Source: Lachnospiraceae bacterium UBA7182 (GTDB lineage: Bacteria; Bacillota; Clostridia; Lachnospirales; Lachnospiraceae). Taken from it: a stretch of 21,755 bases of DNA. The DNA is taken from contig DKVI01000114.1 of NCBI GenBank assembly GCA_002491115.1, forward strand, positions 1-21,755. The letters are read 5' to 3'. Below, piece after piece: positions 14,620 to 21,732 of the stretch. How positions within the stretch are numbered: position 1 is the first letter of the stretch; each line of letters begins with the position of its first letter. The notes beneath the pieces were generated by a model. The model saw nothing but the letters and a program-made list of their open reading frames with translations, searched no databases and was not told the origin of the DNA. Made by a program: the position numbers and the translations under genes.

Positions 14620-15399
14620 TCAGGTAATCCTTTGAAGCAGTGCTCTGCTGTATATCATCTTGCATACCTTTACCGCATCGTCAATCGGAAGTTCCTGAAG
14701 CTTGTTTCTGAACAGATTTACAACCAGGTTATAATAGAGCATGTCCTCCATCAAATCGTGATGGTCGATCACATTTTTACAATATCTGCCAACCTCACGA
14801 TTTCTTCGCTCCGGACTGTTCAGGCCAAAAAGCATGATATGTCCCTTAATAATTTCGATCTCTTTCTTACTGTAATTGCCTTTGTAGTCACCCGGAACAT
14901 ATTTTCCTTCCAGCAGATCATACCTCAATTTCAAAACGTTCCCGTTTTCATGAATCTTAGATTCAAAAGGCTGCAAAATAATGTTTCCTCTGCTGACATA
15001 CTCGCTGCGCAGTTTTATGTATCTCTCGCACGGTTTCCTACAGGCATATTTTCTGCAGGAAACCGACTCGAACTCCTTGATCTGTTCTTCCGGCATCCGT
15101 CTTACTTTTTCACCCCTTCTCTTATATTTCCCATTACAGTTCTCACATGCCAGCCCCAAATTGGGAACACAGTCTGTCAGGTATTCCGGTGAACTGGTCT
15201 TTTCAATTCCATGCTCAATCTGGCCGCGTCTCTGACCATTAATCCAGACCACATCATAACAATACATACAATATCCACCGGTCGTATCCTTCAGCAGATC
15301 CCACAGATCATCCTTGTATTTGCTCCAGCCATACAATTTCTTTTTATCATAAGACGGCACAAATACCGGAATGTCCACAGAAAAATAATCCGTCATCAT
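14620..15399 (-). CDS. HNH endonuclease, PtuB/TIGR02646-like
   Basis: A 259-residue putative nuclease. The zinc-finger HNH core is clear: CMYC (Cys44, Cys47), a QIEH segment (His63, likely general base), PNLGLACENCN (Asn80, Cys85, Cys88, Asn89). This C-C/H/N/C-C-N order resembles the TIGR02646 and PtuB nucleases that pair with an ATPase in Septu and some retron systems. A second cysteine cluster (CRKYACRKPC, about 115-124) follows and is unexplained. The start is ATG 15399: its ATGA overlaps the ATPase stop and GAGGAG sits five bases upstream, so translation is coupled. It is the last gene of the three-gene operon and probably its DNA- or RNA-cutting effector. Confidence 0.82.
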   Translation of the reverse strand: MMTDYFSVDIPVFVPSYDKKKLYGWSKYKDDLWDLLKDTTGGYCMYCYDVVWINGQRRGQIEHGIEKTSSPEYLTDCVPNLGLACENCNGKYKRRGEKVRRMPEEQIKEFESVSCRKYACRKPCERYIKLRSEYVSRGNIILQPFESKIHENGNVLKLRYDLLEGKYVPGDYKGNYSKKEIEIIKGHIMLFGLNSPERRNREVGRYCKNVIDHHDLMEDMLYYNLVVNLFRNKLQELPIDDAVKVCKMIYSRALLQRIT

Positions 15400-16361
15400 T
15401 CCCACTCCTCAATCTGTTTATAAATCATTTTCTGATGCGGAAGAAGCGTTTTGTAATCCATTTCCCGCAGTTCCTTCCACATTTTTTCGTCCCATACTCC
15501 TGCAATTCTCGAATTGAGCAAGATACGCAATTTTTCATCCTGCCATTCATTATCTGATGGATGGATCACATGATCTTCAAAAAATAAATCGACAAATATA
15601 TTTTCTGCCGATACCATGCTTTTTAATTCCTGTCCCGTGTAAATCTCATATTGCGTATCATGTAAAATAATAAGGTCTGCCTGTTCTGAATTTTTTACCA
15701 GATCCAGAGAATGTGTCGTCACCAGAAAAACCAGCTTCGGAAACTGACTCTGCAGAAAATTACAGATCTGCGCACTGTATTTCGGAGAAAGGTATTCGTC
15801 AATTTCGTCGATCACTACCAGACCCCGAAACCATTCTCTTTCCTCCATAACATCACAAAAATACAGAATCTCGCAAAACAGCCGAAGGACTGCCTGATAT
15901 CCACTGGAAAGCTTCGCCCTGCTTCCATCTATTATAACCACATTTTCAGGAATCCCCATATCCACGATTTCTCGAACAATCTGTATCTCTTTTCCCAGAA
16001 ATTCTCTGCACAGTTCTGTAAGCTGGCTTTTATATTTATCATACAGCTGTTCTATACAGGAAGCAGCCTTGAATGTATCCTGCAGATTGAAATGAAACGG
16101 CAAAAGCCGTTCTGCTGTCACTTCACCAGAATCCAGTTTCACTTTCTCATACGATTTGCTCACCAGCTCTACCCGGTCTACGTCAAAGATCCTGTTCACA
16201 GAATCAATCAGATAGACTGCATCCGGAAGCTTCCGCTCCACGACTCTGAAAAGGACATCTGATTTTCCCGAAGAATTATCTCCTACAAGAATAAAACTTT
16301 TATCCGGATTCTCATCTATAATGTCTGCAATTCTTTCAACCATTTCCTGATAACTGCTCAT
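15396..16361 (-). CDS. Small ABC/SMC-type AAA ATPase of a defence-like operon
   Basis: A 321-residue ATPase with Walker A GDNSSGKS (27-34), an ABC-like signature KLSSGYQ (150-156), Walker B LVVIDEIDEY (181-190; Asp185, Glu186) and a switch histidine in TTHS (His217). This is the AAA_15/AAA_21 set seen in Septu PtuA, retron and OLD ATPases. It lacks the usual N-terminal IKNFRSF-type strand and starts only 26 residues before the P-loop. The middle is short and predicts only a small coiled coil. AAGGAG precedes ATG 16361. It overlaps the DUF262 gene by 26 bases and the HNH gene by four, so all three are made together. Sensor/regulator of the HNH nuclease is the inferred role. Confidence 0.85.
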   Translation of the reverse strand: MSSYQEMVERIADIIDENPDKSFILVGDNSSGKSDVLFRVVERKLPDAVYLIDSVNRIFDVDRVELVSKSYEKVKLDSGEVTAERLLPFHFNLQDTFKAASCIEQLYDKYKSQLTELCREFLGKEIQIVREIVDMGIPENVVIIDGSRAKLSSGYQAVLRLFCEILYFCDVMEEREWFRGLVVIDEIDEYLSPKYSAQICNFLQSQFPKLVFLVTTHSLDLVKNSEQADLIILHDTQYEIYTGQELKSMVSAENIFVDLFFEDHVIHPSDNEWQDEKLRILLNSRIAGVWDEKMWKELREMDYKTLLPHQKMIYKQIEEWE

Positions 16362-17502
16362 ATACGCTCCTTAATCTCTTCTCAATCTCATTTCGGGCGG
16401 AAGTACTTCTGGATGTAGTGCTGCGGTATTCTTCACTGTTAATAATCTCTTCATATTTTTTCCTTGAAATGAATTTCTTCTCTTCCATTTTATCCCATAC
16501 AACAAACAGACTGACCAGCGCCAGATCCCGATCTGTTGCTCTTACCCCTTCCAGAGAATCCAAAAACCGCTCCAGTGCCTCTTTATACTCCGTAATCCTG
16601 TTCTCATCGAAATGCCTGACCTCCTCCGAAAAATCATCCAGCAGAGTCGCAATCTTCCCTTTATACCCCGTCAATATAAAATTATTCCCTTTTCTGTGTA
16701 CATAATACTTAAATGCGCACATCCTCAAAAGCAGTTCCACATCCTTGCTTTCTTTGTTTACATCTGCGTTTGGACTCCCGCTGTACAAGGTCCTCCATTT
16801 TTTCGAAGAATCATTGATCTCATACAGCATATGATAGAAGCGGCAGCCGTAGATCCCGTTCCGAAGTTCCTGCGATGATAATGGTGTGCCCCCTATATTC
16901 AGGTTGGCAAATATTTTATGCAGGATCTTTTCTTTTTGTTCCTTACTGTCCACATTGATTTCAATCAGTGTCAAAGGAGCAAAATCAATTTTCCGCTTCA
17001 TACGGTCGCTCAGTTTACCATAAGTAATATCAACCGTTTTTTCATTTCCCTTTGCATCTTTGTACCGCATACAGTAGACCTTGTCTTTCAGCCCACACTC
17101 TTCCAGCTGTTTCCGAAGGTCTTTTCCGTTTCCTGCTGTCTTTCTGAAATCAATAAACGCATTTCTTTTCTTTTTCAGGAATTTCGCGATAAAGTAAAGA
17201 TACAGGCTCAGAATCCTCTGCTGCCCGTCAAGAATTACACATTGCTGCTCATCGTTGCGGTAGCAATATATGGGCGGTATAGGCATTCCTCTCACCAGAG
17301 AAACTGCAAGTTCCTCTGCCTGGCTCTCGTTCCAGCGGTACATTCTCTGAAAATCAGGGATCACATAATCGCCTTTTTCCAGTCCTCCCATCATAGAACT
17401 AAACGCCATCTGCGTTGTCACAGTCCGGATCATCACATCCTCAACAATATCAATCTCTTTTGCGGTTTCTAAAGCCTCCTGATATCTGTTTTCTTCTTCC
17501 AT
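16336..17502 (-). CDS. DUF262 (GmrS/ParB-like) protein
   Basis: A 388-residue DUF262 protein. The two diagnostic motifs are present: VIPDFQRMYRWNESQAEEL (about 47-65) and VILDGQQRILSL (89-100), the ParB-like DGQQR nucleotide-binding/cleaving motif. The family is known from GmrSD and related anti-phage enzymes, where DUF262 is usually fused or paired with a DUF1524 HNH domain. No DUF1524 tail is seen; the C-terminal third is helical and charged. It is the first gene of an operon with a 17-bp-spaced promoter and a GAGG site seven bases before the ATG. It probably senses or hydrolyses NTPs or modified DNA and controls the ATPase-HNH pair. Confidence 0.85.
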   Translation of the reverse strand: MEEENRYQEALETAKEIDIVEDVMIRTVTTQMAFSSMMGGLEKGDYVIPDFQRMYRWNESQAEELAVSLVRGMPIPPIYCYRNDEQQCVILDGQQRILSLYLYFIAKFLKKKRNAFIDFRKTAGNGKDLRKQLEECGLKDKVYCMRYKDAKGNEKTVDITYGKLSDRMKRKIDFAPLTLIEINVDSKEQKEKILHKIFANLNIGGTPLSSQELRNGIYGCRFYHMLYEINDSSKKWRTLYSGSPNADVNKESKDVELLLRMCAFKYYVHRKGNNFILTGYKGKIATLLDDFSEEVRHFDENRITEYKEALERFLDSLEGVRATDRDLALVSLFVVWDKMEEKKFISRKKYEEIINSEEYRSTTSRSTSARNEIEKRLRSVYEQLSGNG

Positions 17503-17533
17503 AGGGAAACCTCACATGTTTTTCTTTTTTTAA

Positions 17534-17562
17534 ATCATAGCATACCCCCCTGTAATTCTCAA
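17534..17562 (-). promoter_or_regulatory. Promoter of the DUF262-ATPase-HNH operon
   Basis: On the minus strand TTGAGA (17557-17562), a 17-bp spacer containing a run of six G, and TATGAT (17534-17539). The transcript would begin about 25 bases before the DUF262 ATG. Confidence 0.6.
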
Positions 17563-17604
17563 TCCAAAATGATGTTTTTATCTCCCTGTAAAATGGAATC
17601 TTAT

Positions 17605-17620
17605 ATGATTGCGTAATCAT
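17605..17620. promoter_or_regulatory. Palindrome between divergent defence promoters
   Basis: ATGATT-GCGT-AATCAT, a perfect 6-bp inverted repeat lying between the DUF262 promoter and the OLD promoter. It could be an operator affecting either or both; no dedicated regulator gene lies next to it. Confidence 0.35.
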
Positions 17621-17631
17621 GCAGTCTGCAC

Positions 17632-17660
17632 TTGTGAAATAAAATCCGGCATGATAGAAT
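17632..17660 (+). promoter_or_regulatory. Promoter of the OLD-family gene
   Basis: TTGTGA (17632-17637), a 17-bp spacer and TAGAAT (17655-17660), followed by AGGAG seven bases before the ATG at 17696. Confidence 0.5.
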
Positions 17661-17695
17661 AAGACCATACCCATCGCCATGACAGGAGTACGCCC

Positions 17696-19546
17696 ATGAA
17701 GATTACCAACCTCCGCATCAGGAATTTCAAATCCATCCACGACATGCATCTTAAGCAGATTGAAAACGCACTGATCCTGGTGGGTCAGAACAACACCGGC
17801 AAAACCACTGTGCTGGACGCCATCCGGGCGGTGGGCGGAGAATATAAGATCTGTCCGGAGGACTTCTGGGAGGACGGCTCCAACATCGAGATCACAGTTG
17901 CGCTTTCTTTCACGGAAGAGGACCTGAATCTTCTGCGGCTTAAGGGCATCATCAGCCAGTACCGCCGAAAGGAAGCCTGGCTCCAGGATTTCTGCAGGAA
18001 GCTTCCCTCTTTTTCGGGGGATACGCTTATCTTTACCATGTCCGCCAACCGGGACGGACGAATCCGTTATCAGGACAGCATACATAAGCACAATCCATAC
18101 ATCCAGGAAGTCTTCCCGAAGATCTACCATGTAGATACAGAACGGCGGCTGGAACGACTGCAGCAGGATCTGTTCCTGCTGCAGGAGGATGAGATCCTGC
18201 AGCGAATGCGTACGGGCTGCTGTATGTTCAACCAGGCCCGCCAGTGCAGCCACTGCTTCAACTGCATCGGGCTCATCGAGAAGAAAAATCCCCAAAACCT
18301 CGATGTCTTCGAGACGTCCAAGCTTCTGGACTACAAGCTGTATCAGCTGAATCTGGACGCATTTGCCAGAAAAGTCAACGAGAGCTTCCAGAAAAACGGC
18401 GGCAGAGAAGATATTATTTACACCATGAACCGGGACATGGAGAAGATCCTGCAGGTCACGACGGAGATCCGCCTGCCGGCCCAGAGCCTGACCCGGCCCA
18501 TCTCCCGGATGGGAAAGGGCATGCGCTCCATCTATCTGTTCTCTCTTCTGGAGGCTTACACTGAAGTAAAAGAGAGTCTGCCCAGCATCATCATGATCGA
18601 GGACCCGGAGATCTTCCTGCACCCCAGGCTTCAGAAGGTGGCGGGAAAAATCCTCTACCGGCTCTCCCGGAAAAACCAGGTCATCTTCACCACACATTCG
18701 CCCAACCTGCTGCCCAACTTCAACAGTCGCCAGATCCGCCAGGTTGTACTTCAGGAGGACGGCACCTCCGATATCCGTCAAAAAACCGATATCAGCGCTA
18801 TTCTGGACGACCTGGGCTACACGGCAGGCGACCTGATGAACGTAAACTTTGTATTTATCGTGGAGGGAAAGCAGGACAAATTAAGGCTTCCGATCCTCCT
18901 TCGGAAATATTATTCCGAAACCACCGACGAACAGGGGAATCTGCTGCGCATCGCCATCATTACCACTAACAGTTGTACCAACATCAAGACCTACGCCAAC
19001 TTAAAGTATATGAACCAGATCTACTTAAGAGACCAGTTTCTCATGATCCGGGACAGCGACGGTAAAGATCCTGCAGCACTTGGCAGACAACTCTGCCGCT
19101 ACTACGAGGAACGGAACCTGGAGGAGCTGGACAAACTTCCCAGAGTCCGCCCGGAAAATGTGCTGATCTTAAAATATTATTCCTTTGAAAATTATTTCCT
19201 GAATCCGCAGGTCATGACACAGCTTGGGATCGTGGAGTCGGAGGATGCCTTTTATGAAATTCTTCTGGAAAAATGGAAAGAATACCTGCACCGGATCACC
19301 AGCGGAAAGCATCTTCTGGAAGTGCTGGGACACGACCTTAAGACGGCAGCGGACATCCGGGAACATATGGAAGAGATCCGAACTTATATGAGAGGCCATA
19401 ATCTGTTCGACATCTTCTATGGCCGTTATAAAGAACAGGAGACAGAGCTTCTGGAACGCTATATCGAGCTGGCGCCCCGGGAAGATTTTCAGGATATTCT
19501 GGATGCGTTTGAAAAATTTCCGTACTTTGAAAGCAGAAGGGTATGA
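17696..19546 (+). CDS. OLD-family ATPase/TOPRIM nuclease (class 1-like)
   Basis: A 616-residue protein with an ABC-type ATPase and a C-terminal TOPRIM nuclease domain. Seen: MKITNLRIRNFKSI start, Walker A GQNNTGKT (30-37), signature SRMGKGMRS (270-278), Walker B IIMIEDPEIFLHP (298-310), switch His334 in TTHS, TOPRIM FIVEGKQDK (Glu390) and IRDSDGKD (Asp453, Asp455). A cysteine cluster (Cys175, 176, 184, 187, 190) sits inside the helical arm of the ATPase. OLD nucleases act in phage exclusion, but solo copies also occur as resident repair-like genes. Base composition is GC-richer than the adjoining DUF262 operon and closer to the metabolic genes. No UvrD-like GajB partner follows, so it is not Gabija. 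The stop codon lies inside a terminator loop. Confidence 0.9.
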   Translation: MKITNLRIRNFKSIHDMHLKQIENALILVGQNNTGKTTVLDAIRAVGGEYKICPEDFWEDGSNIEITVALSFTEEDLNLLRLKGIISQYRRKEAWLQDFCRKLPSFSGDTLIFTMSANRDGRIRYQDSIHKHNPYIQEVFPKIYHVDTERRLERLQQDLFLLQEDEILQRMRTGCCMFNQARQCSHCFNCIGLIEKKNPQNLDVFETSKLLDYKLYQLNLDAFARKVNESFQKNGGREDIIYTMNRDMEKILQVTTEIRLPAQSLTRPISRMGKGMRSIYLFSLLEAYTEVKESLPSIIMIEDPEIFLHPRLQKVAGKILYRLSRKNQVIFTTHSPNLLPNFNSRQIRQVVLQEDGTSDIRQKTDISAILDDLGYTAGDLMNVNFVFIVEGKQDKLRLPILLRKYYSETTDEQGNLLRIAIITTNSCTNIKTYANLKYMNQIYLRDQFLMIRDSDGKDPAALGRQLCRYYEERNLEELDKLPRVRPENVLILKYYSFENYFLNPQVMTQLGIVESEDAFYEILLEKWKEYLHRITSGKHLLEVLGHDLKTAADIREHMEEIRTYMRGHNLFDIFYGRYKEQETELLERYIELAPREDFQDILDAFEKFPYFESRRV

Positions 19547-19560
19547 CGCCCTTCTGCTTT
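19530..19560. terminator. Terminator hairpin spanning the OLD stop codon
   Basis: AAAGCAGAAGGG and CCCTTCTGCTTT form a perfect 12-bp stem; the seven-base loop contains the TGA stop (19544-19546). The stem ends in TTT on both strands, so it can serve the OLD gene and the convergent GntR gene ending at 19580. Confidence 0.75.
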
Positions 19561-19579
19561 GTAATCACTTTACTAAAAG

Positions 19580-20221
19580 CTACTGTTCCTGCTCAAAATG
19601 TTTCAGCGCAAATATATTATGTACTTTCATCAGGTCCGCCGCCTCTTTCCATTTCCTGACGCGGATCGCTTCAAGTATCTCCTGGTGCTCCCGGATACTT
19701 CGCTCGCGGTAATTTGCCTCAACCTGAAAATAAAGGGTAAACATATTCATCTGATGCTGCGTCTGCATGGCAAAGTGAGCGATCACCCGATTGCAGCATT
19801 TCTCTATGATTGCTGTATGAAACTGCACGGATGCCGCATGAAAGGCATCCAGATTATCCGCCTGCTGCTGGTCCCTGATGCAGTTCTCCAGCTCTTTAAC
19901 CAGGCCGTCCAGATCTTCCGTCTCCGGAAGAAACTCAAAGACACACTGAAACAGCGACAGGTTCGCCTTGATCACATCCAGTTCCTGGTCTTTGGTAAAG
20001 GAGACCACACAAGGACCGGCATTATGATTCTGCACCACGAACCCCTCCTGCATCAAACGGCTGATCGCCTCCCGCACCGGAGTCCGGCTGACTTCAAACT
20101 CCCGTGCGAGTTCTTCGATGTTCAGCCTCTCCCCGGGCTTTAAGCTCTTGTTCTGTATCCTCTGCATTAAAAACAGATGCACCTGATCCACCAAAGAACT
20201 CCTAATTACTTTTTCCTTCAT
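19580..20221 (-). CDS. FadR-subfamily GntR transcriptional regulator (second)
   Basis: A 213-residue protein. The N-terminal winged helix includes LKPGERLNIEELAREFEVSRTPVREAISRLMQEGFV (about 27-62). The FCD domain carries FHAASVQFHTAI and IREHQEILEAI, where His residues usually bind a metal and an organic acid. Ribosome site GAGGG before ATG 20221. It has its own promoter at 20265-20293 and a wide inverted repeat between promoter and gene, suggesting autorepression. It is 180 bases downstream of the 2-oxoacid oxidoreductase operon and separated from it by a terminator, so it is a separate unit that may still control that operon. It is not a close copy of the GntR protein at 13850. Confidence 0.9.
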   Translation of the reverse strand: MKEKVIRSSLVDQVHLFLMQRIQNKSLKPGERLNIEELAREFEVSRTPVREAISRLMQEGFVVQNHNAGPCVVSFTKDQELDVIKANLSLFQCVFEFLPETEDLDGLVKELENCIRDQQQADNLDAFHAASVQFHTAIIEKCCNRVIAHFAMQTQHQMNMFTLYFQVEANYRERSIREHQEILEAIRVRKWKEAADLMKVHNIFALKHFEQEQ

Positions 20222-20238
20222 CTCTATCCCTCAATTCA

Positions 20239-20263
20239 TGTAATATTTAAAAATCACATTACA
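20239..20263. promoter_or_regulatory. Inverted repeat, candidate GntR autoregulatory operator
   Basis: TGTAAT-N13-ATTACA lies just downstream of the -10 box of the second GntR gene and before its ribosome site, where a bound repressor would block transcription. Symmetry is seen; binding is inferred. Confidence 0.4.
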
Positions 20264-20264
20264 A

Positions 20265-20293
20265 TTTATATCATAAATTTTATCTGTCAGCAA
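20265..20293 (-). promoter_or_regulatory. Promoter of the second GntR gene
   Basis: On the minus strand TTGCTG (20288-20293), a 17-bp spacer and TATAAA (20265-20270). Confidence 0.5.
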
Positions 20294-20333
20294 GAGATTC
20301 CCAAAGTCCGCGCCGGATTCTTTCATGCAGACA

Positions 20334-20363
20334 GAAAAAGAGAGGCGTAAACCTCTCTTTTTC
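20334..20363. terminator. Terminator after the oxidoreductase operon
   Basis: GAAAAAGAGAGG and CCTCTCTTTTTC form a perfect 12-bp stem with a six-base loop. On the minus strand the 3' arm ends in TTTTTC, an ordinary intrinsic terminator about 40 bases past the gamma-subunit stop. Confidence 0.8.
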
Positions 20364-20401
20364 CAGAAGAATTTTATTATAGCAACAAACAGTAAATCTC
20401 T

Positions 20402-20947
20402 TTATTTTTGCGCTTTCCCGATCTGCAGTCCTTTTTCAAAGGCTTCGCAGTTCAGAGGAATCATCGCCGGTCTTTTACCCAGCTGTTTTTTGATCGTGTC
20501 CAGCACTACCTTCTCAGGCAGTACCCCCGTATAACCGATGTACGCGCCCAGCATGATGATATTCAGAACTTTTGCGTTGCCCAATTCCATGGCCATCTCC
20601 GTCACCGGCACGGAGATGACTTTGACATCCGCTCTGTCAATCTCGCTTTTTACGATGGAACTGTTGATAAAAAGCGTACCGCCGGGTACCAGTTTATACA
20701 GAAATTTATGTAAACTTGGATCATTCATGACGATCAGATCATCCATATGATCTCCCAGCGGAGCACCGACCTCTTCATCGGAGATGACCACATAGCAGTT
20801 CGCCGTGCCGCCCCTCTGCTCCGCTCCGTAGGACGGAAAAAACGTGACATGCTTCTCTGTGGATTCGCAGGTTGCGTAAGAGAGCAGTTTCCCCAGAAGC
20901 ATAACTCCCTGACCGCCGAAACCGGCCACCATCAAGTTTCGTTCCAT
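20402..20947 (-). CDS. 2-oxoacid:ferredoxin oxidoreductase, gamma subunit
   Basis: The gamma (KorC/VorC/PorC-type) subunit of an oxygen-sensitive enzyme that converts 2-oxoacids plus CoA to acyl-CoA, CO2 and reduced ferredoxin in the cytoplasm. The 181-residue length is standard. Landmarks: VAGFGGQGVMLLGK near 7-20 and the SYGAEQRGGTANC motif near 39-51, both typical. Its ATG overlaps the beta-subunit stop by one base (TAATG), so translation is coupled. The subtype (2-oxoglutarate, branched-chain or other) cannot be decided from this subunit; the gene arrangement beta then gamma as separate proteins fits Kor or Vor enzymes more than single-chain pyruvate oxidoreductase. Confidence 0.93.
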   Translation of the reverse strand: MERNLMVAGFGGQGVMLLGKLLSYATCESTEKHVTFFPSYGAEQRGGTANCYVVISDEEVGAPLGDHMDDLIVMNDPSLHKFLYKLVPGGTLFINSSIVKSEIDRADVKVISVPVTEMAMELGNAKVLNIIMLGAYIGYTGVLPEKVVLDTIKKQLGKRPAMIPLNCEAFEKGLQIGKAQK

Positions 20948-21702
20948 TATACTGCCTCCTCTCTGTCCTTATCTCTCACGACACCCAGCGGATATTCTTT
21001 CAGCATCTTTTCTTCCAGAAAATCCAAAGACGCAATGGGGTCCAGTCCCCAGTTGGTGGGACAGGAAGTCACAATCTCCACCATGGAGAATCCTTTCCCG
21101 TCCAGCTGATTCTGAAATGCCTTACGGATTGCTTTCTTTGTCTTACGCACGTTGGCGGGCGTATTGCAGCTGGTCCGCTCCAGATAATAAGGCGCAGTCA
21201 GTTGATTTAAAATCTCACACATATGCATGGGATAACCATGCACCTTCGGGTCCCGCCCTGCAGGCGCCGTCGTCGCTTTCATACCGATCAGAGTCGTGGG
21301 CGCCATCTGTCCGCCGGTCATGCCATAGATTCCGTTATTGACAAAAATTACCGTAAAATTCTCTCCCCTGTTAGCCGCGGACATGGTCTCTGCCAGTCCG
21401 ATGGACGCCAGATCGCCGTCCCCCTGGTAAGTATAGACCAGCTTATCCGGATTGCTGCGCTTTACGCCGGTAGCCACCGCGCAGGCCCTTCCATGGGGAG
21501 AAGTCGTGCAGTCGTAAGTCACATACTCCATAGCAAGACCGCAGCAGCCGACTCCCTGGACCGTGACCGTTTTTTCCAGGACTCCCAGCTCTTCGAGCAC
21601 TTCTCCGATCAGTTTAAATACTGTTCCGTGCATACACCCCGGACAGAAGCCGGCAACCATATCGTCCCGAATTCCTTTGGTTCTTCTATATACCTGTTCC
21701 AT
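20947..21702 (-). CDS. 2-oxoacid:ferredoxin oxidoreductase, beta (TPP-binding) subunit
   Basis: The thiamine-diphosphate-binding subunit, 251 residues. Seen: GFCPGC (Cys20, Cys23) and GVGCCG (Cys53, Cys54), likely iron-sulfur ligands together with Cys in the later TSCPTNWG segment. The Mg-TPP motif starts at GDGD (94-97) and continues to NNGIYGMTGGQMAPTT (about 122-137). AGGAGG precedes the ATG by six bases. The short form with TGGQ and PTT is usual for Kor/Vor-type enzymes. The alpha subunit should lie immediately upstream beyond the window; a plausible final codon run ends at 21733. No ferredoxin-like delta gene is visible in the window; it may lie further upstream. Confidence 0.93.
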   Translation of the reverse strand: MEQVYRRTKGIRDDMVAGFCPGCMHGTVFKLIGEVLEELGVLEKTVTVQGVGCCGLAMEYVTYDCTTSPHGRACAVATGVKRSNPDKLVYTYQGDGDLASIGLAETMSAANRGENFTVIFVNNGIYGMTGGQMAPTTLIGMKATTAPAGRDPKVHGYPMHMCEILNQLTAPYYLERTSCNTPANVRKTKKAIRKAFQNQLDGKGFSMVEIVTSCPTNWGLDPIASLDFLEEKMLKEYPLGVVRDKDREEAV

Positions 21703-21732
21703 TTTATTCCTCCTGATCCAAATTTTTGCCGT

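Noticed and set aside
17450..18781. Minus-strand open frame of 443 codons opposite the OLD gene
   Set aside because: It is antisense to a well-conserved ATPase, has no recognisable domain or ribosome site and would run through both divergent promoters. It results from the codon pattern of the OLD gene.
17696..19546. Gabija system (GajA)
   Set aside because: The ATPase-TOPRIM layout fits OLD/GajA, but no UvrD/PcrA-like helicase gene follows; the next gene is a convergent GntR regulator.
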